Below are positions 1 through 6,691 of a stretch of DNA of 10,407 nt, piece after piece. The stretch is taken from contig DHPU01000068.1 of NCBI GenBank assembly GCA_002407935.1, positions 1,660 to 12,066 of the forward strand, given 5' to 3'. Each line of letters opens with the position of its first letter. Positions within the stretch are counted from its first letter, which is position 1. The translations under genes and the position numbers were made by a program. The notes beneath the pieces were generated by a model. It made no database searches. It had not been told where the DNA came from and worked only from the letters and a program-made list of their open reading frames with translations. Source of the DNA: Peptococcaceae bacterium UBA5356 (GTDB lineage Bacteria > Bacillota > Peptococcia > DRI-13 > DTU073).

Positions 1-1533
1 GGGTGTATTGGAATTCAATTTTGTTGCCTGCAGGCTTGGTAATGCCGATAATTCTGTTGAGGTTGTCGTATTTATTCTGTGTCTTGTTGCCTAAGGGATC
101 GCTGATGGTGATGATGTTCCCTCTGGCGTCATATTCAAGGGTAGAAGAAGTCCCATCGGGAAGGGTCACTTGAACGGGAAGCCCTTTGTCGTTATAGGTC
201 ATTTGGGTTATTCTGCCCAAAGGATCTTGGGCAGAATACAGATTGCCCTTGGCATCATATTGATATGTGTAGGTACTGCCATCCGGATTTTTGAGGGAGG
301 TCAGCATATTGTTTTCATCATAGATATACTCTGTGACTAAACCTAAAGGATTAGTTTCTTTGGTGATATTGCCGTTTCGGTCATATTCGTAGTGATAGGT
401 GTTCCCGTTTTGGTCGGTAAATGAGGTTATCTGGTTGTTGTCATTGAAAACCAATTTTTCGGTACCGTTGATGTATACTCTTTCGTATATTCGGTAGTCT
501 TGGTCATATTTGTAGATGATTTGGCTGCCGTTACTCTGGGTAAGGGTGGTTGTCAGGTTGGTGTCGTCATAAGCCAATCCGTTTGTTACGCCATCGGCCA
601 TGGTCTGCTCGGTGGTACGGCCTTTGTCATCGTATAGGTTGGTAATGGTGACATTGTTCAGGGGGTCGATTAGTTTGGTGAGTCTGTGCTGGGTATCGTA
701 TTGATAGGTGTATGTATTTCCTTCGACATCTTTAACACTGGTCAGTTTTCCGTCGGTATAGCCGTATTGGACGGTTCTGCCGGCTGTATCGGTTATTTTG
801 GCGAGGTGGTTTCCGTTGTGTTCGAATTCTAGAAAGCCGCATTTGTTTTGGATTTTGAGCAGTTGGCCGTTTTGGTAGGTCAGTTCTGTACGGTTGCCTT
901 TTAGATCCTCAAGAGCGGTTAGGTTGCCTTCGGGAGAGAAGTAGTAGGCGGTTTTGTCTTTTCGAGTCAGTTTATATTCGCCATTCTTCAGGTCTTCAAG
1001 CTTACCATATTTTCCGGGCATTGCGGTATAGGTGCCGTCCTCATTTAAGGTAAAGTCCTCCAAATGCCCGTCGTCAAAGGTAATTTTTATTTGTTCGCCG
1101 ACTTTGGTCAGTTTAAATTCATAGTTATGATGCCAGTTGAGTCCGAGGATCCCTTGCCAGTTATCCATGGTGTTATAGAAGCGGGTAAAGGACAGGGGAT
1201 TATAGCCGTCGATGGTGATATCGGTATTGCTTTTGATAAAGTTGCCGGTTGCGGCATTGACGGGGTCTTGGACAAACCAAGTTGTGCCGTTTTCCAAGCC
1301 TTCCAAGCCGGCTTTGTATTTCATTTGGTCGGAGGCTTTTAGCGGAGGAATTTGAATGTTTCTGGTAATCGTTTTGCTTTCGGTATTATCGGCACTTACG
1401 ATAAGGGAATAGGTAAGGGTTCTGTTACGGCACCAATGCCCGGAATTCGAAAAGGAGCACGGTCATTATCCCCCAGCATGGTGTCAAACATAATTCTTAA
1501 GCCGAGGTTATGCTTGGAGGAGCCGTTAAAGGT
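1..1533 (-). pseudogene. RHS/YD-repeat secreted protein, 5'-truncated and frameshifted; 3' end outside window
   Basis: Read on the minus strand, positions 1462 to 1 form one open frame that runs off the left edge. It holds an RHS-type opening segment at about 1200-1270 (QDPVNAATGNF, then PLSFTRFYNTMDNWQGILGL and NWHHNYEF), then roughly a dozen YD repeats of about 21 residues from about 830 down to 1 (YQYDTQHRLTKLIDPLNN, YEYDRNGNITKETNPLG, YQYDAKGNL). Upstream, a second frame (1533 to 1399) encodes LGLRIMFDTMLGDNDRAPFR followed by IPGIGAVT, which resembles a domain I recall from large secreted Bacillota proteins. The two frames are continuous in sense only if the reading frame shifts near 1420-1430, and the upstream frame begins directly after a TAA at 1534-1536 with no start codon or ribosome binding site. 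Known: RHS proteins form a beta-cocoon shell and often carry a variable C-terminal toxin. Inferred: this is a decayed copy. A sequencing indel could explain the frameshift but not the missing N-terminus. Confidence -1.
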
Positions 1534-1605
1534 TTAATCTTTATAAAATATTCAATATATGTTAAGCTACCTCTTTACCGCTATCAGATTACGTTAGGAA
1601 TTGAT

Positions 1606-1635
1606 AAAAACTGGTAAATTCAATTATTTACCAGT
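1606..1635 (-). terminator. Rho-independent terminator of the efflux-tetR operon
   Basis: A perfect 10-bp stem, ACTGGTAAAT (1610-1619) with ATTTACCAGT (1626-1635), encloses a 6-nt loop. Read on the minus strand, the stem ends in T and is followed by TTTT and then ATC. It lies 10 bases past the tetR stop. The stem is AT-rich, so efficiency may be moderate, but geometry and position fit an intrinsic terminator. Confidence -1.
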
Positions 1636-1645
1636 AAGCCATTAT

Positions 1646-2254
1646 TCACTTGCGCTCTTTCACACCAATCCCCTTTAAATAGTAATCTACCGTCTCTTCT
1701 GCCAGCCGTTCAATCTTCTCATCCTGTAAAATGGTTTGCTCATAAGGACTAACTATCATTCCCATCCCGCCATAAAAAAGCCTGGCAAAAAGCAACCCGT
1801 TAATCGGGCGCAGCTCTTTTCTGCTAATTCCCTCCTCCACAATCTTCCGAATAAAAAGCAACCGCTCATAATGTATTTGCATTAACCAAGTGCGAAAGGA
1901 CTCATCAAAAAGAGTTATTTCCGACATCACACTACGCGCCAAAGGCCGATAGCGCTGTCCAAGCAGAATACTTTGCCGAACTAGTTCGAGCAGCTTCTCT
2001 CTACTACTGCCTTCTTTCAACTCTCTCTCGTGAATCGCAGCATCAAAGGACTCCATTCCTTCTCGCAAAATCTCCTGAAAAAGCTGCTCCTTACTAATAA
2101 AATACTCATAAACCGTGCCTTTGCCGATGCCGGCCTCTTGAGCGATATCTTCTATTTTCGCCTTATGGAACCCTCTTTGAGAAAAAACGGCTAGTCCGGC
2201 TTCCATAATCAATTGCTTTTTCGACTGAACAGGATAAACAGGGTTCTCAGACAT
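1646..2254 (-). CDS. TetR/AcrR-family transcriptional repressor of the efflux operon
   Basis: The 202-residue product has a TetR N-terminal DNA-binding domain at about residues 12-60, with the helix-turn-helix at 34-52 (IEDIAQEAGIGKGTVYEYF) and the usual SKEQLF continuation. The C-terminal two-thirds is helical and variable, as expected for a ligand-binding and dimerisation domain. Length is normal for the family. The ATG follows GGAGGAG by 6 bases, inside the end of the transporter gene, and lies one base after that gene's TAA, so the two are translationally close. Being last in the operon, it is probably made from the promoter it controls; a matching palindrome sits at that promoter (6454-6469). 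Inferred: it represses the pump until a hydrophobic ligand binds. The ligand cannot be predicted. Confidence -1.
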   Translation of the reverse strand: MSENPVYPVQSKKQLIMEAGLAVFSQRGFHKAKIEDIAQEAGIGKGTVYEYFISKEQLFQEILREGMESFDAAIHERELKEGSSREKLLELVRQSILLGQRYRPLARSVMSEITLFDESFRTWLMQIHYERLLFIRKIVEEGISRKELRPINGLLFARLFYGGMGMIVSPYEQTILQDEKIERLAEETVDYYLKGIGVKERK

Positions 2255-2255
2255 C

Positions 2256-5200
2256 TTATTCTCCTCCTGCTGGTGCCGATAGGTTTTCAGCTGCTTCGGT
2301 TGCTTTTCTTTTTTCTCTGCCCAACAGCCTTTTTATCTTCATACTAAAATTATCCATTAAAACATACACGCAAGGGATTAAAACCAAAGTAATCAATGTA
2401 GAAAAAGTAAGTCCGCCAGCCACCGCCGTAGCCATCGGAGCAGACAGCTCCGCTCCTTCTCCCTTCTCCCAAATAAGAGGAAGAAGTGCTAATACCGTAG
2501 TTAGCGTAGTCATCAAAATAGGCCTTAAACGGGTCGGCCCCGCTTTAAGTATCGCTTCCCGACGCTCCATCCCATCTCTTTTCCGCAAAGTATTAATATA
2601 GTCCACTAAAATAATCGCATTATTCACCACAATACCCACTAACATAATTACCCCGATAAAGGTAGGTACGCTCAACGTTTGCCTAGTAAATAACAAAGAA
2701 AAAACTACACCAATCAAGGTAGGCGGTATCGCAAACATAATCACAAACGGATACAACAGAGACTCAAATTGTGCCGCTAAAATCATATATACCAAGAGTA
2801 TCGCCAAAAGCAACGCTATCGTCAGATCCCCGAAAGCCTCCAGCATCTCCTTATTAGCTCCGCCATATTCTACCTGTATCCCGGGCGGTATCGGTATTTC
2901 ACCTAGGTTCTGCTGAATATCCTTCATAATGCTTCCCAGATCCCGTCCGATAATATCGCCAGTAATCGAAACACGTCTGGATTGATTATAACGGACAATC
3001 TGCGTAGGCCCCGTTTTGGGCTGCAAACTAGCAATCTCTCCCACCGGAATTAAAGCCCCGGAAGGTGACAAAATTGTTAAAGACCCTAATTTAGGCAGAT
3101 TATCACGGTAAGTTGTATCCAAGACGACACGAAGATCTATTTCTTCCCCTTTATGACGGTATTTAGTCGCCGTTGTACCATTAATTGCCGTAGCCAAAAA
3201 GGAGGATAACTGTGCGCCATTAATTCCATACTGATTAGCTTTTTGCCTATTAATTTGGATCTGCAGCTCCGGCCGCCCATCCTCTAAGCTAGTCTTTATC
3301 TCCCGTGTTCCCTCCACCGTTTTAATGCGCTCGGCAAAAGTATCAGACAGAGCCTGCAAAACCTCCAGATTATCTCCGGTAAGATTAACCTCGATGGGAG
3401 TGAAGGCCGTCCCCATATTCATATCGGACCCTGTTATCTCGATCTTAGCCCCGGGAATCCCGGCACATTTACTCCTTAATTCATCCAAGACCTGATCAAT
3501 AGTTCGTGTCCGAGACAGCTTTTCCTGCAATTTTCCCCTAATCATCGCCGTTTCAGGACTGGAGCTAAAACTCATCATCCCGCTCCCTGAGCCTACCGCA
3601 TACAACGCCCACTCTTGTTCCGGCAGCTCCTGCAGATACCCTACCACCAAATCTGTCACCCGCTGGGTTTCCCGCAAAGCGGTACCATTAGGCAACGTAA
3701 TACTTATCGTGTATTCACCGGTATCCTGTTTCGGCATAAACTCCATCCCTACCAAAGGCATCAAACAAACACTAATGATAATTAAAGCTGAAGCTAGCCC
3801 CACAACCCTCTTTTTATGATCAAGTGCCCAAGTTAATAAAGCTCGGTATTTTTTTTCCAACCCACTTAAGGCGTTTCCCCACCAAGCAAATAACCTGTTC
3901 TGCTTCCCCCCATTCCCCTCAAGCTTTAAAAGCTTTGCAGATAGCATCGGAACAAGGGTCAAGGCAACCATTAAAGAAGCAATCAACGAAAAAGAAACCG
4001 TCAAAGCCATTGGGCGGAAAATCTGTGAAGCCATCCCTTCCACATAAACAATCGGTAAAAAAACCGCAATTGTCGTCAAGGTAGAAGCAGTGACAGCAAG
4101 AGCCACCTCATTAGCGCCTTGGCGAGCCGCGTTAAAACGGGACAGCCCTTCTTGACGGTGACGATAAATGTTCTCCAAAATAACAATTGCATTATCCACC
4201 ATCATCCCCACACCAAGAGCGAGCCCTCCTAAAGAAACAAGGTTTAAGGTAAGTCCGCCAAAATACATCAAAATAAAGGTGGCAATAATAGAAATCGGAA
4301 TAGCCGCACCAATAATCAACGTACTACGCAAATTACGCAAAAAGAGAAAAAGAATTAAAACAGCCAAAAAAGCCCCCGCCAAAGCATTGGAGGTTACTTG
4401 CCGGATAGCCAAGCGGATAAAAGAAGCCTGATCAAGTCCTACCTTAAAATCAGCTTCACTGGGTAATAGTTTTTTAATCTCTTCTATCTCCTGATTAATC
4501 GCCGTGGAAACCCTTACCGTATTAGCATCCGACTGACGCTGTACCGTAATTTGCACCCCGGGGGTTCCATCCATAAAAACATACTCTTTTTTTTCTTTAA
4601 AAGTATCCTCCACTCGGGCGATTTCCCCCAACCGGACATACCCTCCGGAGGTTAAAGGCAAGCGCAGATCCTCAATTTCCGAAATGCTCTTGAACTCTCC
4701 CGTTACCCGTACCACATGCTCCTTTAACCCTTCCTCAATCGTTCCTGCCGCAGTATTCCTATTTTCCATGCGCAGATAAGCAACAATACTGTCCAGCGAA
4801 AGGCCATAAGCCTGCAAGCGCTGAGGAATGGCCGAAATACAAATTTCCCTTTTCACCCCTCCGGTCACAGTTACAGAAGCTACCCCCTCAATTCTTTCCA
4901 AACGGGGCTTGATGACATCATTCGCCAACTTATCAAGAGTTACTAAATCCAAATTACCCCCGAACCCCATTACCATAATCGGCATCATATTGGGATCCAG
5001 CTTAAAAAGCATCGTTTTTTCCACATCTTGCGGCAACATCGCTTTAACAAAATCAATTTTTTCCCGCATCTGCGTTACCGCAAAATTCATATCTGTCCCC
5101 CAAGCAAACTCTACATAAACCAACGAGCTGCCCTTAGACGAAACCGAACTAATATTTTTAATCCCATTAACTGTACCTAAGGCTCCTTCAATAGGACGCG

Positions 5201-5390
5201 TTACCAAATTTTCTATTTCCTCCGGTCCAACTCCTTCATAAGAAGTAAGTGCAATCGCCATGGGTAAATCCAACTCCGGGAACAAATCCATCTTTAGCTT
5301 GCTCATCGAAACCGCGCCCAACAGCAAAACAACCAAAAAAACCATGATAATTGCCACCGGACGTTTTACCGCTAAATCAGGGAGCTTCAT
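2256..5390 (-). CDS. RND-family (HAE1/AcrB-like) proton-driven efflux transporter
   Basis: The 1044-residue product has the usual length and two-fold repeated layout of hydrophobe/amphiphile RND pumps. It has an N-terminal membrane helix (about residues 11-31), a large periplasmic or extracellular loop, a membrane block around 335-480, a second large loop, and a second membrane block around 855-1020. TM4 carries GVGMMVDNAIVILENI with Asp399-Asn400, and TM10 carries VGIVVNNAIILVDYIN with Asn923. Compared with E. coli AcrB, the second Asp of the D407/D408 pair and the K940 position are both Asn. Many RND proteins of this wider group share that pattern, so it does not imply inactivity; Asp399 is the likely proton-relay residue. 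The start overlaps the stop of the membrane-fusion gene as ATGA, so the two are translationally coupled. Substrate is not predictable; drugs, detergents, bile-like compounds or lipopeptides are typical. Confidence -1.
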   Translation of the reverse strand: MKLPDLAVKRPVAIIMVFLVVLLLGAVSMSKLKMDLFPELDLPMAIALTSYEGVGPEEIENLVTRPIEGALGTVNGIKNISSVSSKGSSLVYVEFAWGTDMNFAVTQMREKIDFVKAMLPQDVEKTMLFKLDPNMMPIMVMGFGGNLDLVTLDKLANDVIKPRLERIEGVASVTVTGGVKREICISAIPQRLQAYGLSLDSIVAYLRMENRNTAAGTIEEGLKEHVVRVTGEFKSISEIEDLRLPLTSGGYVRLGEIARVEDTFKEKKEYVFMDGTPGVQITVQRQSDANTVRVSTAINQEIEEIKKLLPSEADFKVGLDQASFIRLAIRQVTSNALAGAFLAVLILFLFLRNLRSTLIIGAAIPISIIATFILMYFGGLTLNLVSLGGLALGVGMMVDNAIVILENIYRHRQEGLSRFNAARQGANEVALAVTASTLTTIAVFLPIVYVEGMASQIFRPMALTVSFSLIASLMVALTLVPMLSAKLLKLEGNGGKQNRLFAWWGNALSGLEKKYRALLTWALDHKKRVVGLASALIIISVCLMPLVGMEFMPKQDTGEYTISITLPNGTALRETQRVTDLVVGYLQELPEQEWALYAVGSGSGMMSFSSSPETAMIRGKLQEKLSRTRTIDQVLDELRSKCAGIPGAKIEITGSDMNMGTAFTPIEVNLTGDNLEVLQALSDTFAERIKTVEGTREIKTSLEDGRPELQIQINRQKANQYGINGAQLSSFLATAINGTTATKYRHKGEEIDLRVVLDTTYRDNLPKLGSLTILSPSGALIPVGEIASLQPKTGPTQIVRYNQSRRVSITGDIIGRDLGSIMKDIQQNLGEIPIPPGIQVEYGGANKEMLEAFGDLTIALLLAILLVYMILAAQFESLLYPFVIMFAIPPTLIGVVFSLLFTRQTLSVPTFIGVIMLVGIVVNNAIILVDYINTLRKRDGMERREAILKAGPTRLRPILMTTLTTVLALLPLIWEKGEGAELSAPMATAVAGGLTFSTLITLVLIPCVYVLMDNFSMKIKRLLGREKRKATEAAENLSAPAGGE

Positions 5391-6418
5391 TTACCTTCAC
5401 CTCTTACCACCGAAGTTACCGCAGTTCCCTCTTTAATCCCATATTGTCCTTCAATCACCAGCATTTCTCCTGCGCTGAGTCCCCTTACCACCTCTGCCTG
5501 ATCTCCCAAAGTCAAACCCAGCTCTATTTCCTTCTTTTGCGCTTGCTCACTTTCCACCACATAAACAATTTTCTTTTGCTCATCATCCAAAACAGCATAC
5601 TGAGGAATAACCAGAATATCCTCTCTCCTGTCGATAACTAATTCAACCTCCCCATACATGCCATCCTTAACCTTATTTTGGCTGTTTTTCATCACCAAAG
5701 TAATAGGAAAAGCTTTCGTCCGGGCATCCGCCTGAGGAGCAATCGTCTTAATCACAGCCCGAAAAGGCTTTTCCGATACTGCCGCTACCTTCACCGCCAT
5801 CTCCTGGCCCTTTTTTAACCTAGTCACATAGCTTTCCCCCACCTGTACCGTTAATTCCAACTGTTCAGTATTCACCACCGAAACCAACGGAGCCGCTCCC
5901 GCTAACTGTCCTTCCATAGCAGTAACCGATGCCACAAACCCACTAATTGCCGTAGTAAGAATACTGTTCTCCTTCTGTAACTGCAAATTAGCCAACGCCG
6001 TTTCTGCTTGCTCCAATTGGAATTGCGAAACCGCCCCTGCTTCATAGAGTTCTTGGTTCCGCTCATAAGCTAATTGCGCCTGCTCTAACTGTAAATCTAA
6101 TTCTCGCGCATCAAAAATCACCAAAGGAGTGCCGGCGGCTACATAATCTCCTACTTCCACAGGCACACTCTCAATCCTCAGTATAGGATTTTTGGCCGCC
6201 AGAAAAACCTCCTCTTGGGCTTGTAAAAGACCTCCCAAGGGAATTTTCCGTTCCAGGGTTCCTTTATGTACGCTTTCCACCGTAACCGGAATCCTGCTCT
6301 CTTTCTCTGCATCTGCTGTCTTCTCCTTATCCTTCGAAGCCCCACAGCCGGCTAACATAAAACAGAGCATAAATAATAAAAACATCGCTAATGTAACTAA
6401 TCGTTTCTTTCTACTCAT
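5387..6418 (-). CDS. RND efflux membrane-fusion lipoprotein (HlyD/AcrA-like periplasmic adaptor)
   Basis: The 343-residue product starts with a lipoprotein signal: basic MSRKKR, a hydrophobic core, and lipobox MLAGC with Cys25 as the predicted lipidated residue. Then come a barrel-sandwich (lipoyl-like) half at about 72-103 with VEVGDYVAAGTPL, a short alpha-hairpin coiled coil at about 107-152 (LEQAQLAYERNQELYEAGAV onward), the second lipoyl half at about 155-185, a beta-barrel domain, and a membrane-proximal domain ending near EGQYGIKEGTAV. This is the standard order for RND adaptors. The hairpin is short compared with TolC-docking AcrA. It is the first gene of the operon and overlaps the transporter by 4 bases. 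The ATG at 6418 has only a weak purine-rich site (AGAGGGA) upstream, and a second ATG lies 29 bases further up in another frame. Confidence -1.
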   Translation of the reverse strand: MSRKKRLVTLAMFLLFMLCFMLAGCGASKDKEKTADAEKESRIPVTVESVHKGTLERKIPLGGLLQAQEEVFLAAKNPILRIESVPVEVGDYVAAGTPLVIFDARELDLQLEQAQLAYERNQELYEAGAVSQFQLEQAETALANLQLQKENSILTTAISGFVASVTAMEGQLAGAAPLVSVVNTEQLELTVQVGESYVTRLKKGQEMAVKVAAVSEKPFRAVIKTIAPQADARTKAFPITLVMKNSQNKVKDGMYGEVELVIDRREDILVIPQYAVLDDEQKKIVYVVESEQAQKKEIELGLTLGDQAEVVRGLSAGEMLVIEGQYGIKEGTAVTSVVRGEGK

Positions 6419-6450
6419 CTTCTTCCCTCTTTCCTTCTGCTACTCATCTT
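6411..6450 (-). repeat. 11-bp direct repeat duplicating the hlyD-type start region; makes a 10-codon upstream ORF
   Basis: On the minus strand AAGATGAGTAG occurs at 6450-6440 and again, identically, at 6421-6411, where it contains the start of the membrane-fusion gene. The upstream copy's ATG (6447-6445) opens a frame encoding MSSRRKEGRR and stops at a TGA (6417-6415) that overlaps the real ATG as ATGA. No good ribosome binding site precedes the upstream ATG, so translation of the small ORF is uncertain. Confidence -1.
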
Positions 6451-6453
6451 TCC

Positions 6454-6469
6454 GACCGAACAGTCAGTC
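6454..6469. promoter_or_regulatory. Probable TetR-family operator
   Basis: GACCGAACAGTCAGTC is an imperfect inverted repeat: 10 of 16 positions match its own reverse complement, with outer half-sites GACCGA and TCAGTC. This resembles the G/A-C-C/T-G-A type half-sites seen in operators of many TetR-family efflux regulators. It lies 10-25 bases downstream of the -10 box of the efflux promoter, at or just after the expected transcription start, where a bound repressor would block initiation or promoter clearance. Assignment to the tetR at 1646-2254 is inferred. Confidence -1.
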
Positions 6470-6479
6470 ACCCGTTTCT

Positions 6480-6508
6480 ATTTTATTCCCTTACCCTTTT
6501 CTTGTCAA
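6480..6508 (-). promoter_or_regulatory. Sigma-A type promoter of the efflux operon
   Basis: On the minus strand a perfect -35 TTGACA (6508-6503) is followed by exactly 17 bases and a -10 TAAAAT (6485-6480). Transcription should start near 6473 and give a leader of about 55 bases before the ATG at 6418. The likely operator follows at once. Confidence -1.
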
Positions 6509-6540
6509 TTAATTATTCTTGCTTATTATTGCCCTCCATG

Positions 6541-6584
6541 GTTTTTACTATTATTAATCTTAGTTTTTACTATTATTAATCTTA
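6541..6584. repeat. Perfect 22-bp tandem duplication in the divergent promoter region
   Basis: Two identical, directly adjacent 22-bp copies (6541-6562 and 6563-6584) begin GTTTTTAC and end AATCTTA. They lie between the divergent efflux and cardiolipin synthase promoters, about 32 bases upstream of both -35 boxes. They are AT-rich and may act as a paired binding site or as a bent/UP-like element; they may equally be a neutral slippage duplication. Confidence -1.
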
Positions 6585-6615
6585 ATTGCGTCTTATTGAG
6601 AAAAACGCAGAAATA

Positions 6616-6644
6616 TTGACATGAAACATAAAATAGATTAGATT
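6616..6644 (+). promoter_or_regulatory. Probable promoter of the cardiolipin synthase gene
   Basis: A perfect -35 TTGACA (6616-6621) is followed after 17 bases by TAGATT (6639-6644), which matches the -10 consensus at 4 of 6 positions. Alternative -10 boxes occur a few bases on (GATTAT, TATAGA) at less good spacing. The start codon lies about 48 bases downstream of the -10. Confidence -1.
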
Positions 6645-6678
6645 ATAGAGAATAGCAATGAGGTTTATTAATAAAAAT

Positions 6679-6684
6679 GGGGAG
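6679..6684 (+). promoter_or_regulatory. Ribosome binding site that fixes the cls start at 6692
   Basis: GGGGAG lies 7 bases before the ATG at 6692. The in-frame ATG at 6677 actually overlaps this site and has no comparable site of its own, so the downstream ATG is preferred and the protein is five residues shorter than the longest reading frame. Confidence -1.
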
Positions 6685-6691
6685 TAAAATC

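Noticed and set aside
1..830. Regularly spaced similar segments that might suggest a CRISPR array or DNA satellite
   Set aside because: The periodicity of about 63 bases is that of degenerate 21-residue YD repeats in an open protein frame; nucleotide copies are not identical and there are no spacers.
1064..1537. Plus-strand reading frames of 92 and 61 codons
   Set aside because: They lie antisense to the RHS/YD-repeat frame, which has clear family motifs. Their composition is that of a shadow frame and they have no convincing start context.
1534..1605. Possible mobile-element end or attachment site next to the RHS remnant
   Set aside because: No inverted repeat, target duplication, transposase fragment or tRNA 3' end is visible; the stretch is simply AT-rich.
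3824..5641. Several plus-strand frames of 86-96 codons antisense to the RND transporter and adaptor genes
   Set aside because: The opposite strand encodes well-conserved transporter and adaptor domains throughout; these frames are low-complexity Lys/Pro/Ser-rich complements.
6587..6609. Small inverted repeat TGCGT...ACGCA upstream of the cls promoter
   Set aside because: Five-base arms separated by 13 bases are readily expected by chance; no supporting context.
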